Source: Boswellia sacra (Eukaryota > Streptophyta > Magnoliopsida > Sapindales > Burseraceae). From it: 64,000 nt of DNA. The DNA lies in NCBI GenBank assembly GCA_013180625.2, contig SNVD02008183.1, positions 62,001-126,000 of the forward strand, in the 5' to 3' direction. How positions within the stretch are numbered: the stretch's first letter is position 1; each line of letters opens with the position of its first letter. Position numbers and translations under genes: made by a program. Below are positions 36,301 to 48,895 of this stretch, piece by piece. Below the pieces are notes generated by a model. The model ran no database searches. It worked only from the letters and a program-made list of their open reading frames with translations, and was not told the DNA's origin.

Positions 36301-36740
36301 TGGTTAAAATAGAGAATTTGTAGTAAGTTGATTTATTGATGAAAGCTACAAAAGGAAATGGAATGGGACAAAAGCTTTGATTTTGTTTTCTTTTCAATTT
36401 CTATAATTTCAAGATAAAATCTTGAGTACTGATTTTTGGAGCATTATTGATGAATCAGGCATTGTACAATAAGGGAATAAATGAAACTGATGCAGATAAG
36501 GCAGTAAAACTGGTTTTCAGGGAAGATGAATCTGATGGAGACCAAGAATCAAGACTTGGCATGTCAAAGCTTTCAATGGATCAGCTATTTGTTCAAGCCA
36601 CAAGGCAATGGCTCCGAAGTCAGGATGCATCCAAAGAGACACGTAAATCGAGGATTATTCGTTGGCTTCAGTACCGTGGCTTCAACTGGGGTGTTACTAG
36701 TTTCATATTGAAGAAGCTAGAGTCCCAGTATCCTCCCTAG
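33356..36740 (+). CDS. RecX-family regulatory protein
   Basis: Six exons join in frame to 342 residues: 33356-33429, 33793-34082, 34705-34906, 35440-35532, 35660-35747, 36459-36740; all introns are GT-AG. The N-terminus (MANLAGDIGLKISSRIQFRV) is basic and hydroxyl-rich, as in organelle transit peptides. Residues ~120-170 are acidic (EESEEENW, EDAEEYIEEPEEVVEE). The C-terminal ~160 residues are a RecX domain: AEKLAIKLLATRAFTVVELRKKL, PPNIIEAVINNFKSRGLINDSLYAEAFSRSR, GPRRIKQALYNKGIN and RIIRWLQYRGFNWGVTSFILKKL. Bacterial RecX binds RecA filaments and limits recombination. Plant homologues are presumed to act in an organelle, but that is inference. The start codon is the least certain part. Confidence 0.87.
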
Positions 36741-37960
36741 AGCTCAATAATGATTTCTCTTTACCTACGATACGATGGTCCGACCCCATTAATTGCCATA
36801 TAAGTTGCATAAAAAGGATAGTGGTAACCCTTCGTTGGAACAAGCTGTAGTGGCCAAAAGTTTAGTCGCTGTAGACCATGACTGTGCCAAACTTGATGTT
36901 GTCAGCCTACCCTAGCGCGCTCAAAGTATAGGCGTGTGAAGCCTTGATGACGACATAACTTATAGACAAGGCGACTAGCGGGCACTGCTTTGATGCTGTT
37001 GATAAGATCAGCACCTTTTTCGCTGAATATAGAGATCCCCATCCATTCATGTACCGCAAACAAGTACTAAAATTTTCTGGTTTTTGTTTGCTTAATTGTC
37101 AGTTTGTTGATTTGTACATATTGAAGAAAATCGCTCACTGCTACCAATCAACTGGGTCCCAACAAAAAGCTCACCATTGAAGTGCTACTGTCAAGATTGT
37201 GGTTAAACCTCCTTAGACAAGGACAATAGAACTTCAAAACAACAGCTTGATAAAACACTGACAATTACTATTTTTTGCATCATTTACAGTTCTTGCAGCT
37301 TAAGGTAGCCTTAATTATACTAGTAGCTCTGCAGTAATACTCATAATGGGACCTAAATTTCTTTGCATGCGAAGCAATATTTATTTTATTTTGTGAAGTA
37401 TACAAGGGTAATGTTGCACATGTTCTTCCGATTAGAACATGCTGTCTTCTATACAAAGGTTAGTATTCTTTAGCAGGGTCCTTACATTGCTGGAAAGTCT
37501 CTCTCAGACAGCACATGGTCATGTGATGTGAGGAGCGTGGGACCATGTGAGCACCGCTGTTGAGACTGACTGGTTCAGAGATAAGAGTGGAGAGAGAGAA
37601 TCTCATAACTTAGCATTAAATTCTAATCACATAAATACAAAGATACCAATCATTGCTTCAGCGTCTGCATACATTCTCTTGAGCTCCAAAACAGCTGCCA
37701 TCTTTTCTCCCAAGATAATAATCTACTCTAGTAACAGCAACAGGGCTTTCAACCTCTTAAATGCCCCTACATTGCTTCTCTTATTTTTGTTACATTGTTA
37801 AATATACTATATTAGCTGACTATTATGCTAACAGATTAAATCTTTCAATCTTCAATACAATACTAGACATAGTAAAAATTACAATTCCAGGAAATGAAAG
37901 AGACTTGTGTTGAAATCCCCTCCCTAAAACTCTGCCAATGCCTTTGATCTGATTTGATGG
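36741..37960. other. intergenic between RecX and receptor kinase genes
   Basis: About 1.2 kb holding the convergent 3' ends of the two flanking genes. An 84-residue open frame at 37547-37801 has no recognisable domain and is not called. Confidence 0.4.
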
Positions 37961-40900
37961 CTATACTGAGTCATCAGAGAAGGCAAAAGAGCAGTTAGAA
38001 GATCCTTGTGAGACTACAATGCCGGGAGGAGGCAAGGAAGGAGGAGTTGATGACAAATTTCCTCCCTTTGTTATGTCAGTTTCTGCCCTGGTTGCCTCAA
38101 CATGTCGAATCTCCTTGAGCATTGCAACAACGTCCTTCATCATTGGACGATCATCTGCTCTTGTGCTGGTGCAGAGAAAGGATACAGCAAGTGTCTGTAG
38201 CATCTCATGCATTGTAGGGTCAGCTCTCCCTCTAAGCTTTGGATCAAGTATGTCAGCGGGGTCTCTCTTGCTGGCCAAGTGCTCTCTAACCCACTGAACC
38301 AAGTGTGCACCACCAGGCAAGGTTGGGTCTAATGGATGCCTTCCTGTTAAAACCTCCAAAAGTACCACCCCAAAACTGTACACATCGCTTTTCTCTGTGA
38401 TGCGCTGCATTGATGCATGCTCTGTGAACAATCCACAAAAATGAAACTAATTAGTGATATGGTAAAAAATGAATCTAAAATCTGGAATGAAAAAGCAATA
38501 AAAAAGTAAAATACCTGGAGCCATGTATCCATAAGAACCTGCTAAGTGAGGCCTTTGACTTGGTTTAGAAAAGCCATCATCGGTGTTGCTGTTGACAATT
38601 CTAGCTAGTCCAAAGTCAGCTAGGTAAGCCTGATAGCCAGGACCTAACAACACATTCATTGCTTTAACATCTCCATGCAATATAGCAGGAACACAATCAT
38701 GATGCAAGTATGAAAGCGCATGTGCTACACCCAAAACAACATCATATCTAGCATCCCAGTCAGCTCCTCCTTTGTTGCTTGCACCATGAAGCAGGGAGCT
38801 CAAGCTTCCATTAGGCACGTAGTCATAGAAAAGAAGTTTCAGGTTCTTGTTTGAACCCCAACCTAGAAGCCTGACAATGTTCTTATGCCTGATTGAACCA
38901 AGTGTCTGAATTTCAGAACTGAATGCCCCGGACTCCTCTGATGACCACATCTTCTTCACTGCTAGTGTCTCCCCATTTGGAACTGTCACTCTATACACCA
39001 CCCCAGAGCTTCCAGTGCCAATCACATTTGATGACGTTAGATTCCTCACAATGTCATCTATGGAGAAGTCAAGCTTCTGGTACAAAGTCATCTCCCAAAT
39101 GTCATCTTCCATGAACTTTTTGCTGGCCATTCTTGTACGAATCAAGAAGTAGATCGTTAATAGCACAAGTACTGCACTGCCACTAACAAGGACCGACATC
39201 ACTAGCTTCATTGCTGATCTAGCATGGCCTGCAGGTCCTAATCCATCTGTTGGAGCTAGAACCCCACTAGAGATGTAGAGACCTCGGTTGGAGGCAAGAT
39301 CACTAAGCGGGAGCTTTCGAAAGAATGGAGTGTCAGGCAATTCGCCTGAGAAGTCATTGAAGGAGACATTGAGGGAGACAAGGTTTTGCAGGCTTGCTAG
39401 AACATTTAAGTCCCCCGTTAGCTTGTTGTGGGAAAGGTCAAGTACTCCTAGCTTGCTGAGACCAGAGAATTCTGATGGGATCTCTCCTGTAAATTGGTTA
39501 CAGCTAAGATTGAGAGCCATTTCAAGTGCTGGAATTTGGCCCAGTTCCTTTGGAATTTCACCAAAGAAACCATTGTTACCGATGTCTAACAATATCAGCT
39601 TCCTGCAGGCCAGTATCTCTCCCGGAATTCCACCAGAGAGTTTATTCTTTCCCAGAAGAAGTTTGGTTAATTCTGTCAGCAAACCGATGCTATGAGTCAA
39701 TGGACCTGTAAGCCTGTTGTCTGAAAGGTCCACAAACTGTAGGCTTGTGGGCAGAGTATCAGGCACAGAACCAGTGAGCCCATTTGAATGAACATCAAGA
39801 AACTCGAGGTTTTGACATCCAAAAATTGATGGAGGAATTGCTCCAACAAGATGATTTTCACTCAAGTCAACAAAATTTAATCTCTTCAAGTTGCCAATCT
39901 CCGATGGAATAGTACCGCCTAGCTTATTGCCATTCAACCGCAGCCTACGCAAGGTGGTGCAGTTTCCTATATCCGGAGGTATGAAGCCGGATAAATCATT
40001 TGAAAGTAAAAGCAGCTTGGTGAGATTTCTTAATCCAAAAATCTCTTTTGGTATTGAACCAAAGAGGTTGTTGTAGGACAGGTCAAGAGCCTGAAGTTCC
40101 TGACACTGAGAAAGACTCTTCGGAATATTGCCTGCGAGCTTATTTTGCCAGGCGAAAAATAGAGTCAAGCTCTTTAGATTGCCAATGGCAACAGGAATCT
40201 CACCTGAAATTTCGTTGTTGTCTATTTCCAGATGAGTCAATCCTGTGCAGTTTGCAATTTCAATAGGTATGGTGCCTGACAACTGATTGACACTTAGCTG
40301 AAGCTCTTGAAGATTCATAAGGTTTCCAAAACTACTTGGTATGCTGCCGGTGAGAAGATTCTCCGAGAAATCTATTACTGCCAGCTCTGTGCAGCTTCCC
40401 AGTTCATCAGGAATTGTACCCACTATGCTGTTCTGCCACAAAAGTAAATTTTGAAGCTTTTTGAGCTCCCCAATTCGCTTTGGGACTGGTCCGGAGATGG
40501 AATTCTGATACAAGTACAGATTATGCAACTCACTGCAGTTCCCGATCTCTTCTGGGATGGGACCTGACAGTAATGATGTATAAATGGCTATGGTTTGAAT
40601 TCTTTTCAGCATTCCAATTGAGGAAGGAAGCCTTCCAGAAATGCCGGTTTCAGCAAGGCCTAGCATGACCAAGTTGGTGCAGTTTCCTATCTCCGTTGGC
40701 AGCTCACCCTTAAGATTTTGATTCCCTCCAGCTCGAAACACTTCTAGCTTGCTCAATGCTCCAACACTTTTCGGAATTTCTCCGCTTAGTTGATTGTCAT
40801 AGAGTGTCAGAGATACAAGACTTGATAAGTTTCCAATGCTGGAAGGAATTTCACCTTCAAGAAAGTTTGTGTTGAGATATAAACTTTGCAACTTTCTTAG

Positions 40901-41338
40901 CCAGCATATCTGCATTGGAATTTCACCTGAAAGAGAATTGCTACTGAGATCAATGAAAGTGAGCTCCTGATATTCTCCAAGTTCTTTCGGGATTGTGCCG
41001 GTGAGATTGCATGATGAGATGATAAGAGTCTTCAAGGACTTCAGAGACTGAAAATTTAAAGGCAGTGAACCCTGCAAATCTAACTCTTTCAGACTTATCT
41101 CTTCTACTTCTCCATTTGAGTTGCAATGGATCCCAAACCATTTGCATGGACTTCTGTCTGCAGGATTCCATGACTTCAACGCATCTGTGGAGCTGTTTAA
41201 ACTGTTCTTCCATGTTAAAAGAGCTTGGCTTTGTTCATCAATGGAATAACAGGTGGAGAAGAGAAGAGAGTTTATTAGGAGAAATGAGGTGAAGAAGATA
41301 TTTGGAAAAAGAAAGGGATGCCTTAGAGTTGCAGGCAT
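37961..41338 (-). CDS. RGI3: LRR receptor-like serine/threonine kinase, RGI3/RGI4 type (complete)
   Basis: Two exons (41338-38515 and 38421-37961) encode 1094 residues. Order: signal peptide (MPATLRHPFLFPNIFFTSFL, cleaved near CYS 32); N-terminal cap ALLTWKNSLN with SPCKWFGIHC; more than 20 LRRs (GNLSSLVSLTLYDNQLSGEI type); transmembrane helix ~709-731 (MSVLVSGSAVLVLLTIYFLI); kinase with GTGSSGVVYRV, AVKKMW, LHGDVKAMNVLL (~889) and LADFGLAR (~909). The catalytic loop is HGD, not HRD, as in this clade. The C-terminus SSNCSFAFSDDSV and the single intron at MAPE match Arabidopsis At4g26540/At5g56040 (receptors of root meristem growth factor-type peptides, LRR-XI). Exact orthology to RGI3 or RGI4 cannot be settled by eye. 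Two damaged copies lie downstream in the window. Confidence 0.93.
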
Positions 41339-43496
41339 TGCTTAGAGATGAGAACAGTTGATCTGTTTTGGGATTGTAGAGGGGGGAACCCCATGTTTTG
41401 TTTATAGAAGAAAAGCAGAAGATCTGGATCCAAGAGCACCTTCTTTTTTCTATTATTATTGTAATAGGTGCAGTTGTTTAATTGAGCCATGGTGATGCAG
41501 GTAGGTATTTAGTTTTATTTAAGTGAGTGGACTTTTTATGGGGTTGTTTTTTTAGTTTATTCCGTCAAAATTTTGGATTTTGCTTTCTGAAAGCATTTCT
41601 GCTTCTAACTTTCTCAACACAACTCAACACTAATTTTTACTATAAGTTAACTGTCATAAAAGGGAAATCTTGGTACTTGATACCATCTATAAATTATAAA
41701 TTATCCATTTTTTTAACTTACCCTTTTTAACAGTTTATTACTCTCTTGTATCCACTTTTTCTCGTCATTTTAGTTGTCACACTCAAAGAGAATTTCAAGT
41801 TGTCATAGTCAAGAGATAATAAGATTTTCCCCACCAAAATATTTCTATAGCTGAAATGATTATTGATTAACCAGCCCTAAAAAGAACTGATTAGATGAGA
41901 AGCATTATTGGCTTTATATCACTTAACAAGACATGCGATCAGATTGATGGATTATCTCTCAGACAGTGATAGCTTAATGATCAAACCAACCATATACAAC
42001 AGCCCAATTGAATGTTCCTAGTTCTTCTTTCGTATAATCTCAGTTGATCATCAAATCTTCTTTAATAATCCACGGACGACTGATCAGGTGGTCCATCAAT
42101 TTATGTGGTCACAATTTCTGAACCATCCATGTGTTTGTTATATGTATGCAATGTTCTCCATTATCTTTTCCAATCATTTAGGCAGCTAAATATATAGGAT
42201 TATGTCACATACATATTAGGCTTTAAACCCATATCTTTATTAAGTGCCACAAATTAAGGTGAAAATGCATTGTGGTAGACTTCAGAAACTTTTCACTGCA
42301 TGCTTATAAACAAGAGTCATTTTTTGCTGTGATTTTTTTTTTTCCTCTTGTAGTAGTATATGATTTAAAGATTTAATCTGTTTATCTTAGTGACAGCAAA
42401 TTCTTATGAATTTTTGGGATCTGGATTGGTTACTCTATGGAAGGAGCTGCATGGGTTGGTATGTTTAATGAATTGAATAAACCCAGAAAGAGATTTATCT
42501 CAAGGAATCTGATGAACTAGTGAAGTGCACATGAAAGTGAGGAATATGTTAAAATAAATTAAAGGGTTTTTTTTAAACTGCAAATCTGGTCATTCTGTCG
42601 GCTGGTCTTTGCTGTAAAGGACTAAAAGATAACACAGAAATGAACCATTGGCCTTGAGTGGAAGGGACAACATTACATCAACTTAAAAGAGTTGTTAATC
42701 AATATTGCTTACCCATCAAAGCTGAATTACCTGCACAAAACAAAAGATGGTTTATATTATAATTTTCTAGATGATGGGTCAGCTCAGCCAGCTCTCATGC
42801 CATTGCCTGCAGTCTAGCATTATTAGGTCACGGGACAGATTCCAAATATTCAAGTTTAGCACTTAAATGAGTTTTCTTGTTAAAGTTTTGTATATGTGAT
42901 AAAACCAGAATCTTTGATTCAACAGATGTATATGCATCCGATCAGAAATAAAATATCTCATCGGCGAACTTGATATAGACATTCTCTCTTACTAGGCAGA
43001 TCTACATGCATTAGTTGAACTCAATTTCTCTGGACCGTTAAAAGTGAGATTTGTATCAGCCGAAGTAAATTTCAATTAAATCAACAAACGAAGCCTGTAG
43101 TGACACAGACCATTCAAGGTTGTACAATTTAGTCTTCGTTCTTTGCTCCACTGAAGATTCCTGATCTTGATCACGAAATCTTTTTCATTTTGACTACGGA
43201 TTCTTGCCCTCAATCACATCGACATGATTTCACTGTAATTTGATGTTGGCATCAAATATATTTCATGATCAGAAATCATTCATCAATGGTCCCATGAGGA
43301 TCACTTACAGGAAGATAGTAATTGTTCTCAACAACCAAGATCTAAGTTTTTTAAGACACAGCATAAAATAGTTAAGTGAGATGGGGTTTGGATATGATAT
43401 AATTAATATCTCAAATTACCTAGTTTTTTTGGGGTTGTATGAAACCATTCAAGGGATTCCAAAAACAAATTGAAAACGAACTATAATATTATAAAA

Positions 43497-43560
43497 TAAT
43501 ACTAGACTTATAATTCAAATTTATTAAAAAAATCTATAATATGATGTGACAGTTTAAGCG
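43497..43560. repeat. single arm of a MITE-like family
   Basis: AATACTAGACTTATAATTCA, followed after a gap by TCTATAATATGATGTGACAG, resembles one terminal arm of the inverted-repeat elements at 45875 and 48313. I see no clear second arm. Confidence 0.4.
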
Positions 43561-44750
43561 ATAAAATAAGATTATTTTATTTGATATAAACATGCTATAA
43601 TTTCTTATGTAAAATTTGGTTAATAGAATGAACACAGACTCATACAAGAAAAGGGCAAGAAAAAAATATATATATTTGATGCAAAAAGAGAATATCTATG
43701 GAAACCCGTAAAAGAAGATTACAGAAACAGCTAAACAAATAAAGAGACAACAACGACATCAAAAGAAGAGACAAGGACCCCAACCATATATAGAAGAGCA
43801 AAATTATATATAAACTAATGAAATGGTCCCTGCTCCAACCACGACACCTTTTATTGTTAACTTTTTGGTGAAGTGCAACTTGAAAAGTTTTCTGCCTTGG
43901 AGATAAAGGATTCATTTGTAAGATGTGAAATTTGTGGTACCCAAATGGCTCAATAATTAATAAATGGGCAGTTTAGATTCCAAAGTTATGGTACAAAAGG
44001 TCTAGCTTTTCATTCCGAAATTAATTTCTCACTGCTTCAGGAAATGGGTAACATTGACATTGTAACTTCTTCTTAACTCTCTTTGAAAGCCTTTCTACTT
44101 GCTTTAACCTCTCTTAAAAGCACTTACTTAAAAGCGCCCAAAAGTCCAAAATCACTTGAAAGCATTTTAACTCTTTGGTATGATTCATAGCATGCATCCA
44201 TCCCATCCTTTTTTTAACTTAAAAATAATAGAAAACAATTTGAAATGGATCTAAATCACAACATATGGTCATAGATGGAAGATCTCATCACATGAAGGTG
44301 ATCTTCTCATGCATGTTCATACAATTTTAGGCTTTTTAGCTTCAAAGAATCACAAACTTGGGAGATGGGAATCTCAGGCCCTGCTAAATTGTCAAATGAC
44401 TTTAATTGGTTCACAATGGGAAGAAAAAGATAGAGAGAGTGCACATGATATGACCTAACATTGCTAGTCTTTTCTATGACAGTATAGTACAAAATTAACT
44501 GAAAGCTCATTAATTACTAGAATAAATGGTTTGTTGCAAAGATAGGAGAAGAGGAAACTTCTGTTTAAAGCTTAGTAGTTTACAAGTTTATTGTTCCTCC
44601 ACCCAGAGGGATAACAGGTTTTTTAGTGCTTTTAATTGTCAGTTGTTGGCTGTCACATGAGAGCCTGCACATGAAACCAGAGCTTGAGAGATGGAATCAG
44701 AATCAGAATGGAGAAATTTATTTTTTTTTAAGGTTTGTTTTAGTTAGATT

Positions 44751-44756
44751 ATATAC

Positions 44757-44793
<37 letters not shown>
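44751..44793. repeat. compound (AT)n(AG)n microsatellite
   Basis: About ten AT units run directly into about ten AG units. Confidence 0.95.
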
Positions 44794-44795
<2 letters not shown>

Positions 44796-45874
44796 AAAGA
44801 ATCTAGATTAAATGAGAAAAAATACATAAAAATATTAATTAGTTACTTTTTAGGATATTTGTAAGGGTGTTTTTATTAAAAGAAAAAAGTAAAAAGTACA
44901 TGTTTGACATAAAATTAAATATAAAAAATGATTTGATAAAGAAATGTATTTGATTGAAATGTTTTCAATAGCAATTTTCAGATGAAATTCTAAAAAAATA
45001 ATATTTCTTTTTTTTATAATTTTAACTCTCAAAACAATTGTTGGATTTTGTATCAACAAGGTTTCATATATTAAAAATTTTGAGATATAATTCAAATTCA
45101 ATATTTTTCAATTGTTTCTTAAATTTTTGAATTTTGTTCTTTCACCTTTGAAATACATTTTTTGTCTGTTCGATATAAAAATAAGTAATTTAACATACAA
45201 CAATGTTTGAAAGGGTAATAAAAGTACCTCTAAATAGGTTTTATAATCTTATATAGAAAAGCTTATTCTTTATTATCGAAACGTGCATAATATAAACGAT
45301 CAATAAAAATTTATTGAATATTAACAAAATTGTTAATCTATGAATAACATTCAAAGATTATAATTGATTCAATAACATTATGAAATGGCAAATAAAGTTA
45401 TTCCCTTATACAAGAAAGAAAGAAACTGTTTCTAATGGAGTTTGTGGAGGGTTGTGGTGGAAAAGCTAAACAAAGAAAATAAAAAAGGGCTTGAAAGGGT
45501 TAAAGCAATCCTAATTCTAGCAAGAAGAGCCAAAGAAAAGAAGCACACGTTCACACAAGCAAGAAAGAAGGAGAAGATAAAAAGAGCAAAACTTAATAAT
45601 TGGGATTGCAAAGGGGGTTGCGTTAGTGGCCCCTAAGAATGGCCGATCAATCCCTACCATCACAAGACCTCTTTTGTTGGGACATGGCCACACGTGCTCA
45701 ATGGAGTTGGCATTTTTGGATCTTTATGAAATCAACTCCAAAAATATTTTAATGAGAAATTGACAATAACCTCCCCTATCATTACCAGCAAACCAAAACA
45801 CCCCAAAGATTTGACAACATCACTCAAAACATTTTTCTTGAGTATAATTAATTCACAGAACTTTTATTAATCAG

Positions 45875-46056
45875 TAATACTAGACCTATAATCTAAAGTC
45901 TACAACCTGATATTAAAATTTACATAGCAAAAATTCACTGAAAGAGAAAAAAATGAATAAAGAATGTTCAATCTCTAATATGATTTTTTCATCTAGGTTG
46001 TCACGTCAGGTTGTAGATTTTAGATTATGTTTGAACTGTAAGTCTAACATTATTAT
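45875..46056. mobile_element. MITE-like inverted-repeat element
   Basis: The left arm (TAATACTAGACC, then TAATCTAAAGTCTACAACCTG) is mirrored at the right end (CAGGTTGTAGATTTTAGATTA, then AAGTCTAACATTATTA). That gives imperfect ~45-bp terminal inverted repeats around an A+T-rich centre, ~180 bp in all. Size and structure fit a non-autonomous DNA element. I could not fix a target-site duplication. Confidence 0.6.
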
Positions 46057-47545
46057 TTATTAATATATTTACAATATAATTACACGTCTTTATGCTGAAT
46101 TACTTTTTTAAAAGAGTGGTTTCAGAAACTATATACTCAATAATTTGATAAGAAAAACATAATTTTTGGGGTGATTTAATCATTATTATAATAATGCATA
46201 ATTTTTAGGTTTTAACATGTGCTATTAGAGTACACATGAAGGCTACTTTTTTAGAAATTAGATTATAAGTGTATTAATAAAAATCTATCAAATTAATTAA
46301 ACTTTGGTGAGGCTTTTGAAAAGTTTCAAACCTTTGGGGTTTGTTAAAGCACCTTATTTTAATTAGTAACCTGATTAGGCCACTATGTAATGATGGATAC
46401 CAAATGAGATTTGTCATTACACCAATCAAAATCAAACCCACACCGGATCTATAAATCTTTGTTCGATATATGGTGTCCATCACATTCACAGTCCAAGATG
46501 AATTCTAATCAATCAAATTGGTAGAATTCTATTATTTTAGTGCACATTATTGCCGCTTCGCTTTCCTCTCTCGAATTTGACCCATAATATCATTAGGCCA
46601 AGTGTATCTTTCTTCTGACAAATCTCAATTGATTATTCAATTATCTCTAATGCTTTGGCTAATCTCATGATTGAAGTCATACCTCACTCTTTGATGTGGC
46701 CGGCTGATTTTCTGAGATTCTTGTACACTTTTTCTTTCTCAGTTTCTTATTATTTATATTTTCTAATTCTCCCGTTGAGACCCATTTATGATACAATTTA
46801 AAACAAAAATATATAAATATATATCTAATTCCAAAGTTTTGCTTCCAAATTAATTTAACAATTACTAGAAAAAACCACCCACATAGAGTGTCTAATTAGT
46901 ACATTGGAACTTGGAATCGCTCATATTTTCTTGAATAGTAATTAAGAAGATGCAAAACCAAAAGTGGGTATCAAAGATTAGATAATTAAAGCACCAAACA
47001 ATAAGAATGAATCACATATTCTGATTGAAATATATCATTTATTAATATCTATAATTCTCTGTCTTTTTACTGGATTGACGCTTGATCATACATCTTTTTC
47101 TCTTCTTAACTCTCTTGCTTTTTAAACCGCTAAAGCAATACCTAAGTGATATAGCTAGCTACTTGAAAATTAACAAATTCAAATCATTGCATGGTTATGT
47201 CATACTTGTATAAGATGCTTGAACCCTTCATATTGCCAATCTCTTTTTAAACTTTGATTTTCTTAGTGAAGAAGACGGGCAATTGCTATCAATAATGTGC
47301 TTTAAAAATCAAGGGTTTGTCATGTATAAGCTCAATAAAGGTCAAATCATTGTCCCCCCCTTATCTAACTTGATGTCCTCATCCTTCCTTAATTTCAGGT
47401 TTTGGGGCTCCCGAACGCATCTTTTTATAATCTTTTTACAATATTGTAATAGGGAAGTAGTTGTGAAGCGGGGAGAAAGCTCTTGCCTTGGCTTTTTTTA
47501 ATCCTAACTTTTAACTAAAGTACACAACTTCTAACAAATTTGTTT

Positions 47546-47630
47546 AAGCTGCTTAGTCAAAGTTTGTGGCTTAGGGGAGGGGCTCTTTCGTTCCTTTGAA
47601 TGAAATGAAGTAACCTTGACACCAACAGCT
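47546..47630. repeat. 85-bp dispersed repeat, copy A
   Basis: It runs AAGCTGCTTAGTCAAAG ... CTTAGGGGAGGGGCTC ... GAAATGAAGTAACCTT ... CCAACAGCT. A near-identical copy at 52311-52393 abuts the broken end of the third receptor copy. Confidence 0.85.
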
Positions 47631-48312
47631 CAGCTACATTGCGATTTGTGATCAGTCAAGAGTTGGATTTTTTTTTTTTTTAATTTTGTTTGCTAATGAT
47701 TATTTTAAATGGGTTTGGATCTACCTATCTATCCACCGCTTAGGGGCTGAGTTTTAATTAACCAAATTTTTGGGCCTAATTATAGTCTACTTCTTTGACT
47801 CTAAAATAGGTATAGGGCTTTCTCTCACTTGCGGTTGCGGTTGTGGACTTGCATGAACTTCACTAAGCAACTTATTTGGAATGTTTTGTTTGGATACTTT
47901 TGACTGATTTAATAATTCTTGTATAATTCATTGGTTGATAAGAAAATTTTACAGGCATCTATGATATTTGTATTTGGATTATTTTTATAGGAGATTTCAA
48001 AAACTAATACTTCAATCACTATACTCAATATAGCTCGCAACAATAATATTTATATCATTTGTAGGTATAGTTTACTTCCCGTAAAGTATCTATATGATTT
48101 TCAAGGTAAAATAACATCTAACCAATAAGAACAAGAATAAATAGAAACATATTTCTTATAAAGGACCATATTCTTCTCTAGTCTAAGTTTTCCTTAGGTC
48201 ACTAATGAATTCAACGACATATTTAAAGAAATTTTGCTCAACAATTGGAGTGATTTATAGATTCCAAACAGGGTGTTGATGTTAATTTTTACCCTAGGTA
48301 TCTCTATATCGA

Positions 48313-48500
48313 AGTGTTAGACTTACAACTTAAATACAACCAAAAGTTTACAATTTGATATGGTAGCTTATATAACAAAAATTTATTGGAGGAGAGAAAA
48401 CAAAACTGAATAAGTTACATTAATATGATTTTATCACTTAAACTATTACATCAAATTATAGACTTTGAATTATATTTAGAATGTAAGCTTAGTATTATTA
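48313..48500. mobile_element. MITE-like inverted-repeat element, second copy
   Basis: The left arm (AGTGTTAGACTTACAACTTA, then AAGTTTACAATTTGATATGG) is mirrored by the right arm (ATCAAATTATAGACTTTGAA, then AATGTAAGCTTAGTATTATT). The arms match those of 45875-46056 in layout and in the phrases TTAGACTTACA and GTTTACAA, so both belong to one family of ~185-bp elements. Confidence 0.6.
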
Positions 48501-48895
48501 ATAGAAATAACAAATTCAAAAGCCTCTAAATCTAAGAAATTAACAAAAATTTCGTGGGTTTCAAGGGAGCATTTATGGGTTGGAATAATTGTATTAAGCC
48601 CATAGCCTGACCTGAATTTATAGACCAAATCTTAATAATGGTACACAACAATTGACCCAATTGCAATTCACTTTGTTGTTGCTTGCTAATTCTTGTTACA
48701 TTAATCTTAAACTTTTAATTATGCATAAGGCCGACAGCCCAATTAATATGTTTTGATGTGAAACTTGTAGTTGAATTTCGTGATGATCACCATTGCCATA
48801 AAATTAAGAAGATGAGAAGAATAAACAATTAAATAAAAGTTTTTTTATTAATTTAATCCGGGTAGAACAAAATAAAGAGCACAACTAATAGTTAA

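Larger units (their letters stand above)
41339..48895. other. 7.5-kb gene-poor region
   Basis: It holds the receptor promoter (a block at 41960-42280 is shared with the flanks of the damaged receptor copies), microsatellites and MITE-like inverted repeats at 45875-46056 and 48313-48500. A related single arm is near 43497, and a dispersed 85-bp segment lies at 47546-47630. Open frames here (such as 43640-43915 and 45442-45636) have no recognisable domain or splice partners. I see no further gene. Confidence 0.45.

Noticed and set aside
37547..37801. 84-codon frame downstream of the RecX gene
   Set aside because: It opens with GTG rather than ATG and has no recognisable motif, splice signals or family resemblance.
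43640..43915. 91-codon minus-strand frame in the gene-poor region
   Set aside because: The hydrophobic content comes from A+T-rich low-complexity DNA; no promoter, splice site or family match is visible.
45442..45636. 64-codon lysine-rich plus-strand frame
   Set aside because: The composition follows purine-rich DNA (AAGAAAG runs). There is no domain and the frame is short.
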